From Pseudomonas sp. Irchel 3A7 (GTDB taxonomy: Bacteria > Pseudomonadota > Gammaproteobacteria > Pseudomonadales > Pseudomonadaceae): DNA of 64,000 bases. Location: contig NZ_FYED01000008.1 of assembly GCF_900187565.1 (NCBI RefSeq), positions 238,261 through 302,260 on the forward strand, given 5' to 3'. A program made the translations under genes and the position numbers. Of the stretch, positions 1 to 8,256 are shown piece by piece. Numbering within the stretch: the stretch's first letter is position 1; every line of letters starts with the position of its first letter. The notes under the pieces were generated by a model, which saw only the letters and a program-made list of their open reading frames with translations, ran no database searches and had not been told where the DNA came from.

Positions 1-506
1 CCGCGACCCTCAACAGCCTGTCGAAATCCCACGCCATGACCGGCTGGCGCGTGGGCTGGGTGGTGGCGCCGCCATCGTTGGCCGCGCACCTGGAAAACCT
101 CGCGCTGTGCATGCTCTACGGCTCGCCGGATTTCATTCAGGACGCCGCCGTGGTCGCACTGGAAAGCCAACTGCCGGAACTGGATGCCATGCGCGAAGCT
201 TATCGCCAGCGTCGTGATCTGGTCTGCGAAAGCCTGGCCGATTGCCCCGGCGTGCGCGCCTTGAAACCCGATGGCGGCATGTTCGTGATGGTCGACATCC
301 GTGAAACCGGGCTCAGCGCCCAGGCGTTCGCTGATCGCCTGTTGGATCGCCATGGCGTGTCGGTGTTGGCCGGCGAAGCTTTTGGTCCCAGCGCGGCCGG
401 TCATATTCGCCTCGGGCTGGTGGTGGGGGCCGCGCCCTTGCGCGATGCCTGTCAGCGCATCGCGCGCTGTGCTCAAGAATTGATGGAGACGCAAGTAAAT
501 GCTTAA
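1..506 (+). CDS. aruH: Arginine:pyruvate transaminase (AruH-like), 3' end
   Basis: This is the C-terminal part of a fold-type I PLP aminotransferase; the 5' end lies outside the window and the frame runs from base 3. The visible protein starts just before the PLP lysine motif [12 protein letters not shown], with the Schiff-base lysine at bases 24-26, and ends with the small domain (KPDGGMFVMVDIR, then GHIRLGL). The sequence resembles P. aeruginosa AruH as I recall it. AruH moves the alpha-amino group of L-arginine to pyruvate, giving 2-ketoarginine for the arginine transaminase pathway. The stop overlaps the next gene by 8 bp, so the two are probably co-transcribed, which fits oxidation of the derived guanidinobutyraldehyde by the next gene product. 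A paralogue is fused to an ATPase at 26077-28080. Family assignment is secure; the AruH identity is probable. Confidence 0.8.
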   Translation, partial: ATLNSLSKSHAMTGWRVGWVVAPPSLAAHLENLALCMLYGSPDFIQDAAVVALESQLPELDAMREAYRQRRDLVCESLADCPGVRALKPDGGMFVMVDIRETGLSAQAFADRLLDRHGVSVLAGEAFGPSAAGHIRLGLVVGAAPLRDACQRIARCAQELMETQVNA

Positions 507-1914
507 CCACAAGTCACTGTTCATTGACGGGCGCTGGCAAACCCCGTCGGGGCAAGGCATCGCCGAGGTGATCAACCCGGCCACCGAAGAAGTCGCCGGC
601 AGTGTGCCGCTGGGTGATGAGCGCGATGTCGACAACGCCGTGGCGGCGGCGCGCCAGGCCTTTGCCTCATGGTCGCGCACGCCGTCCAGCGTCCGCGCCG
701 GGTACATCCGCGCACTGGCCGAACAACTGAAAGCCCGCGCCGATGAGATGGCGGCGGTGATCACCACCGAACTGGGCATGCCGGTGCAATGGTGTCGTTC
801 GGTGCAAGTCGACGGGCCGATCATCGGCCTTGAGCAGTACGTCGAACTCGCCAGTTTGATGGATGAGGTGCGTGAAGTCGGCAATTCATTGGTGATCCGT
901 GAAGCGGTGGGCGTCTGTGCCTTCATCAACCCGTGGAATTACCCGCTGCACCAGTTGATCGGCAAACTCGCGCCGGCCCTCGCTGCCGGTTGCACCGTGG
1001 TGGTCAAGCCGAGCCAGGAAACCCCGCTGCACGCATTTTTGCTCGCTCAGATGATCGAAGACATCGGCCTGCCAGCCGGGGTGTTCAACCTGATCAGCGG
1101 TCCGGGTTCGAAAGTCGGTGAAGCCCTGGCCAGACACCCGGACGTGGACATGGTGTCGTTCACCGGTTCCACCGGCGCCGGCGTGCGGGTCTCGCAGGCA
1201 GCGGCACCTTCGGTGAAGCGCGTGTGCCTGGAACTGGGTGGCAAATCGGCGCTGTTGATCGCCGAAGACGCCGATCTGGACGCTGCGGTGCGCTACGGCG
1301 TACAGGACGTGATGATCAACTCCGGCCAGACCTGCACCGCGTTGACCCGCATGCTGCTGCCGGCCAGCCGCTATGCAGAAGCGGTGGAGATTGCGTTGGC
1401 CGAAACCCTGAGCCTGAAGATGGGCGATCCGCTCGATCCACAGAGTTTCCTGGGGCCGATGTGTTCTGCCGGGCAACGCCGCACGGTGCTCGATTACATC
1501 AAGGTCGGCCAACAGGAGGGCGCACGCCTGCTGTGCGGTGGCGATTTAGCGGCAGAGTTTGAGCGCGGCTACTACGTCAGCCCGACGCTGTTCGCCGATG
1601 TCGACAACCAAATGCGCATCGCCCAGGAAGAAATCTTCGGCCCGGTGCTGTGCCTGATTCCCTATGCCGATGAGGCGCAAGCCATCCAGATCGCCAACGA
1701 CTCGCCGTTCGGCCTGTCCAGCGGTGTCTGGGCCGGCAGCGCCGAGCGCGCGCTGCAACTGGGTCGGCAATTGCGCGCGGGCCAGTGTTTTCTCAATGGC
1801 GCGGCGTTCAACTACCAGGCGCCGTTCGGTGGCTACAAACAATCGGGTAATGGACGTGAATGGGGGGAAGAGGGGCTCAGTGAGTTCGTCGAAGTGAAGG
1901 CGATCCAGGTGTGA
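499..1914 (+). CDS. NAD(P)-dependent aldehyde dehydrogenase
   Basis: A 471-residue enzyme of the ALDH superfamily, normal length. It oxidises an aldehyde to the acid with NAD(P)+ in the cytoplasm. Visible motifs are the cofactor segment INPWNYPLHQ, the glycine motif FTGSTGAG, the general base Glu245 in LELGGKS, the catalytic Cys279 in SGQTCTA and the EEIFGPV motif near the C-terminus. It overlaps the end of the AruH-like gene by 8 bp, so the two are translationally coupled. By context the substrate may be 4-guanidinobutyraldehyde, which arises after transamination and decarboxylation of arginine; no AruI-type decarboxylase is seen in the window, so this is inference. Other small aldehydes are equally possible from sequence alone. 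Confidence 0.88.
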   Translation: MLNHKSLFIDGRWQTPSGQGIAEVINPATEEVAGSVPLGDERDVDNAVAAARQAFASWSRTPSSVRAGYIRALAEQLKARADEMAAVITTELGMPVQWCRSVQVDGPIIGLEQYVELASLMDEVREVGNSLVIREAVGVCAFINPWNYPLHQLIGKLAPALAAGCTVVVKPSQETPLHAFLLAQMIEDIGLPAGVFNLISGPGSKVGEALARHPDVDMVSFTGSTGAGVRVSQAAAPSVKRVCLELGGKSALLIAEDADLDAAVRYGVQDVMINSGQTCTALTRMLLPASRYAEAVEIALAETLSLKMGDPLDPQSFLGPMCSAGQRRTVLDYIKVGQQEGARLLCGGDLAAEFERGYYVSPTLFADVDNQMRIAQEEIFGPVLCLIPYADEAQAIQIANDSPFGLSSGVWAGSAERALQLGRQLRAGQCFLNGAAFNYQAPFGGYKQSGNGREWGEEGLSEFVEVKAIQV

Positions 1915-1938
1915 CCGATGGCAATTTGAACGTTTTAC

Positions 1939-1960
1939 GCACCGGGCCTATGCCCGGTGC
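1939..1960 (+). terminator. Stable hairpin after the aldehyde dehydrogenase gene
   Basis: A perfect 9-bp inverted repeat (GCACCGGGC, loop CTAT, GCCCGGTGC) lies 25 bp after the dehydrogenase stop. It has no strong T tract, so it may act as a weak terminator or an mRNA 3' stabiliser that separates the aruH-aldehyde dehydrogenase transcript from the peptide transporter operon. Confidence 0.5.
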
Positions 1961-2011
1961 CTTGCGTGGTTTTGAACAGGTATTTCATTAGCGTTTATCA
2001 GGGGCAATGCA

Positions 2012-3613
2012 ATGAGCGATAACAAAAACAAGATTACTCAAGCGAACCATGAATTCAGCTCTGCGCGCCGGGACTTTCTCAAGTACAGCGCAGCGGCTGC
2101 GGCGATGGCCGGGGCGTTCTCCATGGGCCTGCCGTTTGGCGCAATGGCTCAGGAAGCCACGCCAAAACCCGGTGGTGTACTGCGCCTGGGTCTGGCCGGC
2201 GGCAGCACCACCGACTCCAAAGACCCTGGTTCCTGGAGCGACACCTTCACCTTCGTCGGCTTCTCGGCGGTCTATAACACCCTCACCGAAATTGCTGTTG
2301 ATGGCACTGCGATCCCCGAACTGGCGCAAAGCTGGACCTCGACGCCGGATGCGCGCGTCTGGACCTTCAAACTGCGCCAGGGCGTGACCTTCCACAACGG
2401 CAAGACCCTGACCGCTGACGATGTGGTGGCGTCGATCCAGCATCACCTCGGCGAGAAATCCACGTCGGCGGCCAAGACCGTGTTGGGCGATGTGGCCAAG
2501 GTCAGTGCCAATGGCAGCGACAGCGTGGTGTTCGAGCTGCACTCGGGCAACGCCGATTTCTCTTACGTGGTCGCCGATTACCATCTGGTGATCATGCCGA
2601 GCAAGGACGGAACGCCGGACTGGCAGGCCGGTGTCGGCACCGGCGGCTATCGCCTCAAGGACTTCGAACCGGGCGTGCGCATGACCCTGGAACGCAGCCC
2701 GGATTACTGGAAAGCCGGACGCGCGCACTTTGCCAGCGCCGAGCTGATTGCCATCTCTGATGGCGCGGCGCGGGTCAACGCGCTGGTCACCGGGCAGGTG
2801 GACGTGATCAACAAGGTCGACCTGAAAACCGTGGCGTTGCTCAAGCGCAACCCGAACCTGATCATCGAAGAAACCAAGGGCGCGCAGCACTACACCTTCC
2901 CGATGCTCACCGACAGCCAGGTGTTCCAGAACAACGACGTGCGCCTGGCGATGAAGCACGCGATCAACCGCGAAACCCTGCTGGCGTCGGTACTGTACGG
3001 TTATGGCCTGGTGGGCAACGATCACCCGATCCAGCCCGGCAGCCGCTTCATCAACACCGCGCTGGAGCAGCGTACCTACGATCCGGACAAGTCGCGCTTC
3101 CACCTGAAAAAGGCCGGCCTGGATTCGCTCAAGGTGCGCCTGCAAGCCTCCGATGCGGCCTACACCGGCGCCGTCGACGCCTCGGTGCTGTTCAAAGAAC
3201 AAGCGCGTGCGGCCGGGATCGACATCGACGTGGTGCGCGAACCCGCCGACGGTTTCTTCTCCAATGTCTGGATGAAACAACCGTTCACCACCTCGTTCTG
3301 GTACAGCAGCCTGACCGCCGACCGCATGTTCAGCATCGGTTATGCCAAAGGCGCGGCGTGGAACGAAACCCATTGGGACAACCCGCGTTTCAACCAGCTG
3401 CTCAACGCCGCCCGCGGCGAGATGAACGAGCCGCTGCGCCGCGAGATGTACAACGAAATGCAGGCGCTGTGCCGCGATGACGGCGGGGCGATCGTGCCGC
3501 TGTTCGCCAGCTCCGTGGCCGCGCGTTCCAACCGCGTTGTGCATGGTGGGCAGACTGCGCCCTATGGCGAGCTGGATGGACTGCGGGTGATCGAGCGGTG
3601 GTGGCAGGCGTAA
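2012..3613 (+). CDS. Peptide/opine-type ABC transporter substrate-binding protein
   Basis: A 533-residue periplasmic binding protein of the DppA/OppA family (SBP_bac_5), which captures a peptide or similar solute for the permeases that follow. The N-terminus has a twin-arginine signal, SARRDFLKY with Arg19-Arg20, a hydrophobic stretch and a likely cut after AMA near residue 46, so export should be by Tat. Family segments such as AQSWTSTPDARVWTFKLRQG and the NGKTLTADDVV region are present. It is followed by two permease genes and a double ATPase, a full importer. Substrate unknown; the neighbouring arginine-type enzymes suggest an amino-acid derivative or short peptide, but this is a guess. 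Confidence 0.88.
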   Translation: MSDNKNKITQANHEFSSARRDFLKYSAAAAAMAGAFSMGLPFGAMAQEATPKPGGVLRLGLAGGSTTDSKDPGSWSDTFTFVGFSAVYNTLTEIAVDGTAIPELAQSWTSTPDARVWTFKLRQGVTFHNGKTLTADDVVASIQHHLGEKSTSAAKTVLGDVAKVSANGSDSVVFELHSGNADFSYVVADYHLVIMPSKDGTPDWQAGVGTGGYRLKDFEPGVRMTLERSPDYWKAGRAHFASAELIAISDGAARVNALVTGQVDVINKVDLKTVALLKRNPNLIIEETKGAQHYTFPMLTDSQVFQNNDVRLAMKHAINRETLLASVLYGYGLVGNDHPIQPGSRFINTALEQRTYDPDKSRFHLKKAGLDSLKVRLQASDAAYTGAVDASVLFKEQARAAGIDIDVVREPADGFFSNVWMKQPFTTSFWYSSLTADRMFSIGYAKGAAWNETHWDNPRFNQLLNAARGEMNEPLRREMYNEMQALCRDDGGAIVPLFASSVAARSNRVVHGGQTAPYGELDGLRVIERWWQA

Positions 3614-3639
3614 GCGGCCTTCAATAAAGCGAAGAACCC

Positions 3640-3730
3640 TGTGGGAGCGGGCTTGCCCGCGATAGCAGTGGGTCAGTCAACATCGATACTGAATGTTATG
3701 ACGCTATCGCTGGCAAGCCAGCTCCCACAG
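3640..3730. repeat. REPIN (paired REP sequences)
   Basis: Two inverted REP arms, TGTGGGAGCGGGCTTGCCCG and, in inverse, CTGGCAAGCCAGCTCCCACA, flank a spacer of about 45 bp. This is the GC-rich REP type common between genes in fluorescent pseudomonads. It lies between the binding protein and first permease genes of one operon, where it may stabilise mRNA and lower expression of the downstream genes relative to the binding protein. Confidence 0.85.
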
Positions 3731-3765
3731 TGGAAGTTGGCGTCTCCATTTCAAGGAACTGCGCG

Positions 3766-4725
3766 GTGAATAGTATTTTAAAGTTGCTACTTCAGCGTTT
3801 GGCATTGGGGCTGTTATCGCTGTTTGCGGTGTCAGTGATCATTTTTCTCGCGGTCGGCATGCTTCCGGGCGATATCGCCCAGGCCATGCTCGGCCAGTCC
3901 GCCACCCCGGAAACCGTGGCGGCGTATCGGGCGCAACTGGGGCTGGACATGCCGCCGCTGACCCGTTTCGGGCACTGGATCTGGAATCTGTTGCAAGGAG
4001 ATCTCGGCGTGTCGCTGGCCAACCAGCGGCCCATTGCCGATCTGGTCGGTGCGCGCCTGGGCAACACCTTCAGCCTGGCGCTGCTGGCGGCGCTGGTGTC
4101 GGTGCCGCTGGCCCTGCTGCTGGGGATGCTCGCGGCGTTGTATCGCAACAGCTGGTTCGACCGTTTGCTCAATACCTCGGCGTTGAGCGCGGTGTCGTTC
4201 CCCGAGTTTTTCGTGGCCTACATCCTGATCCTGGTGTTCGCGGTGAAGCTCAACTGGTTCCCGAGCATTTCCAACCTGTCGCCGAACGCCTCGCTGGGTG
4301 AGGTACTGGAGCGCTCGGTCCTGCCGGTCGCGACCCTGAGCCTGGTGGTGATCGCGCAAATGATGCGCATGACCCGCGCCTCGCTGATCAACCTGCTGGC
4401 CAGCCCGTACATCGAAATGGCCCGGCTCAAGGGCATCAGCCAGTCGCGGATCATCTTGCGCCACGCCTTGCCCAATGCGCTGGCGCCGATCGTCAACGTG
4501 GTGGCGCTGAACCTGGCCTATCTGGTGGTGGGTGTGGTGGTGGTCGAAGTGGTGTTTGTCTATCCGGGCCTGGGCCAGTTGCTGGTGGACTCGGTGGCCA
4601 AGCGCGACATTCCGGTGGTGCAGGCCTGCAGCCTGATCTTCGCCGCGACCTACATCCTGCTCAATACCAGCGCCGATGTGCTGTCGATTGCCAGCAATCC
4701 ACGCCTGATGCATCCGAAGGGGTAA
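3766..4725 (+). CDS. ABC transporter permease, DppB-type
   Basis: First inner-membrane subunit of the peptide-type importer, 319 residues from the GTG at 3766. That start has an AAGGA ribosome site eight bases upstream; the longer frame from 3730 runs into the REP element and is unlikely. The protein begins with a hydrophobic helix (RLALGLLSLFAVSVIIFL), has the GDLGVSLANQRPI segment typical of DppB, several membrane helices, and the EAA-like loop around MARLKGISQSRIILRHALPN that contacts the ATPase. It acts with the next permease as a heterodimer. The gap of 3 bp to the next gene points to one transcript. Confidence 0.9.
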   Translation: MNSILKLLLQRLALGLLSLFAVSVIIFLAVGMLPGDIAQAMLGQSATPETVAAYRAQLGLDMPPLTRFGHWIWNLLQGDLGVSLANQRPIADLVGARLGNTFSLALLAALVSVPLALLLGMLAALYRNSWFDRLLNTSALSAVSFPEFFVAYILILVFAVKLNWFPSISNLSPNASLGEVLERSVLPVATLSLVVIAQMMRMTRASLINLLASPYIEMARLKGISQSRIILRHALPNALAPIVNVVALNLAYLVVGVVVVEVVFVYPGLGQLLVDSVAKRDIPVVQACSLIFAATYILLNTSADVLSIASNPRLMHPKG

Positions 4726-4728
4726 GCC

Positions 4729-5556
4729 ATGAGTCTGTCAAGACAACTATTGCGGGCGCCGCTGAGCGCCAAATTCGGGCTGCTGGTGATCGTGCTGTAC
4801 ATCCTGGTGGCCGTGTTCGCGCCGGTATTGGCACCGTTCGGCGAAACCCAGGTGGTGGGCGAGGGCTTCGCGCCCTGGGGCGGACAATTTTTGCTGGGCA
4901 CCGATAACCTGGGGCGCGACATGTTCAGCCGCCTGGTCTACGGCGCGCGCAACACCCTGGGCATTGCCTTCCTGACCACGGTGTTGGCATTCCTGCTTGG
5001 CGGCCTGAGCGGTTTGATCGCGGCGATCAAGGGCGGTTGGGTCGATCAGGGGCTGTCGCGGGTCGTCGATGTCCTGATGGCGATACCGCAACTGATCTTC
5101 GCCTTGCTGATTCTCAGCGTGGTTGGCACTACAGCGACGTCGCTGGTGCTGGTGATCGCGCTGCTGGACGCGACCCGGGTGTTTCGCCTTTCAAGGGCGG
5201 TGGCCATGAACGTGGTGGTGCAGGACTTTGTCGAGGCGGCACGTCTGCGCGGTGAAGGCCTGTGGTGGCTGGTGACCCGTGAAGTGCTGCCGAATGCGGC
5301 GGCACCGTTGATTGCCGAATTCGGCCTGCGTTTCTGCTTCGTGTTCCTGTTCATCAGTGCGCTGTCGTTCCTCGGCCTGGGCATCCAACCGCCGACCGCC
5401 GACTGGGGCAGCATGGTGCGCGACAACGCCGTGCTGATCACCTTTGGCGACATCAGCCCGTTGCTGCCTGCGTTGGCCGTAGCGCTGATCACCGTAAGCG
5501 TCAATTTCGTCGTCGACTGGATGCTGCACAAATCCAGCGGCCTCAAGGAATGCTGA
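4729..5556 (+). CDS. ABC transporter permease, DppC-type
   Basis: Second membrane subunit of the peptide-type importer, 275 residues. It shows the DppC features: an N-terminal helix, the segment LLGTDNLGRDMFSRLVYGAR just after it, several further helices and the EAA loop (EAARLRGEGLWWLVTREVLP). It starts 3 bp after the DppB-type gene, and its stop lies 2 bp before the proposed ATPase start at 5559, giving tight coupling within the operon. Confidence 0.9.
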   Translation: MSLSRQLLRAPLSAKFGLLVIVLYILVAVFAPVLAPFGETQVVGEGFAPWGGQFLLGTDNLGRDMFSRLVYGARNTLGIAFLTTVLAFLLGGLSGLIAAIKGGWVDQGLSRVVDVLMAIPQLIFALLILSVVGTTATSLVLVIALLDATRVFRLSRAVAMNVVVQDFVEAARLRGEGLWWLVTREVLPNAAAPLIAEFGLRFCFVFLFISALSFLGLGIQPPTADWGSMVRDNAVLITFGDISPLLPALAVALITVSVNFVVDWMLHKSSGLKEC

Positions 5557-5558
5557 AC

Positions 5559-7205
5559 ATGACGACCTCCAAACCTTTGCTGGAAATCCGCGACCTGCAC
5601 ATCGAAGGTCATTACGAAGATGCCTGGCACCCGCTGATCAAGGGCATCGACCTGACCCTGCAGCGGGGCGAGGTGCTGGGGCTGATCGGCGAGTCGGGGG
5701 CGGGCAAGTCGACCCTCGGCCTGTCGGCCATGGGCTATACCCGCGACGGCTGCCGGATCACCGGCGGCTCGGTGCACTTCGACGGCATCGACCTGCTCAA
5801 GGCCAAGCCCGAAGCCCTGCGCCAGTTGCGTGGCCTGCGCATTGCCTACGTCGCACAAAGCGCAGCGGCTGCATTCAACCCGGCCCATCGGCTGATCGAC
5901 CAGCACGTGGAAACCGCGGTAAAGAACGGTGGCATGAGTCGCGACCAGGCCATGCGCGAAGCGGTGGAGCTGTACCGGGTATTGCGCCTGCCCAACCCCG
6001 AGCAGATCGGCCAACGTTATCCGCATCAGGTTTCCGGCGGCCAGTTGCAGCGGGTCATGACGGCGATGGCCATGGCCTGTCACCCGGACCTGATCATCTT
6101 CGACGAACCGACCACCGCGCTGGACGTCACCACCCAGATTGAAGTGCTGGCGGCGATTCGCGACGCGGTGAAGACCTACGGCAGTGCGGCAATCTATATC
6201 AGCCACGACCTGGCGGTGGTGGCACAGATGGCCGACCGCATCATGGTGCTGCGCCACGGCAAACTGGTCGAAGAGGCCGAAACCCGCCAGATGCTCGGCG
6301 ATCCAAAAGAGGAATACACCAAGTCGTTGTGGGCAGTGCGCAGTTTCCGCACTGAACCCAAGGCCTGCCCCCTGGAGGAAAAACCGCTGTTGGAATTGCG
6401 CAACAGCTGCGCCAGTTACGGTCACCAGCCGGTGCTGCACGACGTGTCGTTGAAGCTGTACAAGGGCCAGACCCTGGCGGTGATTGGCGAGTCCGGCAGC
6501 GGCAAGAGTTCCACGGCGCGGCTGATCACCGGCCTGCTGCCTCCGACCTATGGCGAAGTGCTGTATGACGGCCAGCCGCTGCCCGCCGACTTCCGTCAGC
6601 GCAGCAAAGAGCAATTGCGGCGCATCCAGATGATCTACCAGATCCCCGATACGGCGTTGAATCCGCGCCAGCGCATCGTCGACATCATCGGCCGGCCGCT
6701 GACCTTTTATCTGGGCCTCAAGGGCAAGGCCCTGCGTGCGCGGGTGGCCGAACTGCTGGAAATGATCGAATTGGATCCGGCGACCTTCATGGAGCGTCAG
6801 CCCCGTGAGCTGTCCGGCGGACAGAAACAACGGATCTGCATCGCCCGGGCACTGGCGGCCGACCCGCAACTGATCATTTGCGACGAAGTCACCTCGGCCC
6901 TCGATCAACTGGTGGCCGAAGGCGTACTCAAGTTGCTCAACCGCATCCAGCAACAGCTTGGTGTGGCCTATCTGTTCATTACCCACGACGTCGCCACCGT
7001 GCGGGCGATTGCCGATGAGGTGCTGGTGATGCAGCGGGGCAGGGTGGTGGACCACGGCTCGCGCAGCCAGATATTCACCCCGCCGCACCAGGATTACACC
7101 GGGCTGCTGTTCTCCTCGGAACCGCAGATGGACCCGGACTGGCTCGACCGCCTGCTGGCCAGCCGCGCGGCACCGAATTCAAACCCTACGCTGGAAAAAG
7201 TCTAA
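5559..7205 (+). CDS. ABC transporter double ATPase, DppD-DppF fusion type
   Basis: A 548-residue protein with two ABC ATPase domains in tandem, powering the peptide-type importer. Domain 1 (about residues 1-260) has Walker A GESGAGKST, signature SGGQLQRV and Walker B LIIFDEPTTALD. Domain 2 (about 275-540) has Walker A GESGSGKSS, signature SGGQKQRI and Walker B LIICDEVTSALD, with Val in place of the usual Pro. I place the start at the ATG at 5559, nine bases after AAGGA; an in-frame ATG at 5550 overlaps that ribosome site. One gene replaces the separate dppD and dppF genes, as in GsiA/YejF-type systems. Confidence 0.9.
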   Translation: MTTSKPLLEIRDLHIEGHYEDAWHPLIKGIDLTLQRGEVLGLIGESGAGKSTLGLSAMGYTRDGCRITGGSVHFDGIDLLKAKPEALRQLRGLRIAYVAQSAAAAFNPAHRLIDQHVETAVKNGGMSRDQAMREAVELYRVLRLPNPEQIGQRYPHQVSGGQLQRVMTAMAMACHPDLIIFDEPTTALDVTTQIEVLAAIRDAVKTYGSAAIYISHDLAVVAQMADRIMVLRHGKLVEEAETRQMLGDPKEEYTKSLWAVRSFRTEPKACPLEEKPLLELRNSCASYGHQPVLHDVSLKLYKGQTLAVIGESGSGKSSTARLITGLLPPTYGEVLYDGQPLPADFRQRSKEQLRRIQMIYQIPDTALNPRQRIVDIIGRPLTFYLGLKGKALRARVAELLEMIELDPATFMERQPRELSGGQKQRICIARALAADPQLIICDEVTSALDQLVAEGVLKLLNRIQQQLGVAYLFITHDVATVRAIADEVLVMQRGRVVDHGSRSQIFTPPHQDYTGLLFSSEPQMDPDWLDRLLASRAAPNSNPTLEKV

Positions 7206-7214
7206 GGAACCACC

Positions 7215-7937
7215 ATGAAAGTATTGATCGTCCACGCTCATCCCGAGCCGAAATCCTTCACCGCGGCCTTGCGTGACCAGGCTGTCGCCACCCTCGAAGC
7301 CCAGGGGCATGAAGTGCAGGTCAGCGACCTGTACCAGATGAACTGGAACCCGGTGGCCAGCGCCGGTGACTTCTCTAAGCGGGAAAATCCCGAGTACCTG
7401 GTGTATGCGCTGGAGCAACGCCTGGGGGTGAAAAGCCAGTCGCTGGCGGCGGATATCCAGGGCGAACTGGACAAGCTGCTGTGGGCTGACCTGCTGATCC
7501 TCAACTTCCCGGTCTTCTGGTTCTCCACCCCGGCCATGCTCAAGGGCTGGATCGACCGGGTGCTGGTGTCGGGCATCTGCTACGGCGGCAAGCGTTTCTA
7601 CGATCAGGGGGGCTTGAGCGGCAAGAAGGCGCTGGTGACCGTGACCCTGGGTGGCCGCGAGCATATGTTTGGTGAGGACGCGATCCATGGCCCGTTGCAG
7701 GACATGCTGCGACCGATCCTGCGCGGCACCCTGGCGTATGTCGGTTTCGACGTGCTGGAACCGTTCGTGGCCTGGCATGTGCCGTACATCAGCGACGAAG
7801 CGCGGCAGCAATTCCTTGTGGATTACACCCGGCGCCTGCAACACCTGAGCGACGAACAACCACTGGCATTCCCCAAGCTGTCGCAGTTCGATGACCTGCT
7901 CTACCCACTGCGCCAACCCGCCACCGCGGATGCCTGA
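7215..7937 (+). CDS. NAD(P)H:quinone oxidoreductase, flavodoxin-2 fold
   Basis: A 240-residue flavoprotein of the NQO1/KefF-like Flavodoxin_2 family. It begins with the family's phosphate-binding start MKVLIVHAHPEPKSFTAAL, followed by the ADLLILNFPVFWFSTPAML and GWIDRVL segments and the FMN loop around TLGGREHMFG. It should pass two electrons from NAD(P)H to a quinone without free semiquinone, in the cytoplasm. It lies 9 bp after the ATPase gene and is probably the last gene of that operon. Because a hydroquinone operon follows at 15.7 kb, reduction of p-benzoquinone to hydroquinone is an attractive role, but the sequence does not prove it. Confidence 0.82.
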   Translation: MKVLIVHAHPEPKSFTAALRDQAVATLEAQGHEVQVSDLYQMNWNPVASAGDFSKRENPEYLVYALEQRLGVKSQSLAADIQGELDKLLWADLLILNFPVFWFSTPAMLKGWIDRVLVSGICYGGKRFYDQGGLSGKKALVTVTLGGREHMFGEDAIHGPLQDMLRPILRGTLAYVGFDVLEPFVAWHVPYISDEARQQFLVDYTRRLQHLSDEQPLAFPKLSQFDDLLYPLRQPATADA

Positions 7938-7951
7938 TCAACCCTGCCCCC

Positions 7952-8043
7952 CTGTGGGAGCGAGCCTGCTCGCGAAGAGGCCACCAGCTTCAACATCTAT
8001 GTTGACTGACCCACCGCTTTCGCGAGCAGGCTCGCTCCCACAG
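7952..8043. repeat. REPIN
   Basis: Paired inverted arms TGTGGGAGCGAGCCTGCTCG and CGAGCAGGCTCGCTCCCACA flank a variable spacer. It lies just after the quinone reductase gene and before the promoter region of the porin operon. Confidence 0.9.
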
Positions 8044-8053
8044 GATCCCGGAT

Positions 8054-8098
8054 TGTTCTGAATACGCAAACACTGAAGTCGCCGAGATTGGAATTGTT
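8054..8098 (+). promoter_or_regulatory. Conserved element upstream of porin/Liv operon (copy A)
   Basis: This 45-bp stretch aligns without gaps to 15628-15672 in front of the hydroquinone dioxygenase genes. Shared are TGTT, then CGC, the core AACACTG-NN-GTCGCCGA (15 of 17 identical) and ATTGTT, all at the same offsets. The rest is not conserved, which suggests a protein-binding site rather than a recent duplication. It is about 160 bp upstream of the porin start. A LysR-type regulator at 14560 is the obvious candidate ligand. Both copies lie just downstream of a REPIN, so a REP-linked repeat is the alternative. Confidence 0.5.
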
Positions 8099-8256
8099 GG
8101 GGTAGTGGCGGGCTTGTAGCCTCCATTACGCCGAACACCGGGATTGGCCAACGATCCGGTGGAGCTCCAGCCAGGGCTCATCAAGACGTCATACCTTGCT
8201 TTCGGCCTTACGCCCCTTTTGGGGTTTGGCGCCTAATAAAAATAAGGAAGGCAGGT

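Noticed and set aside
1988..3544. Long antisense open frame (518 codons) opposite the binding protein gene
   Set aside because: It mirrors codon bias of the GC-rich sense gene, has a His/Arg/Gly-rich composition and no motif; the sense protein is a clear ABC binding protein.
5046..7088. Antisense open frame of 680 codons across permease and ATPase genes
   Set aside because: It crosses two real genes on the other strand and has no recognisable domain, so it is a composition artefact.
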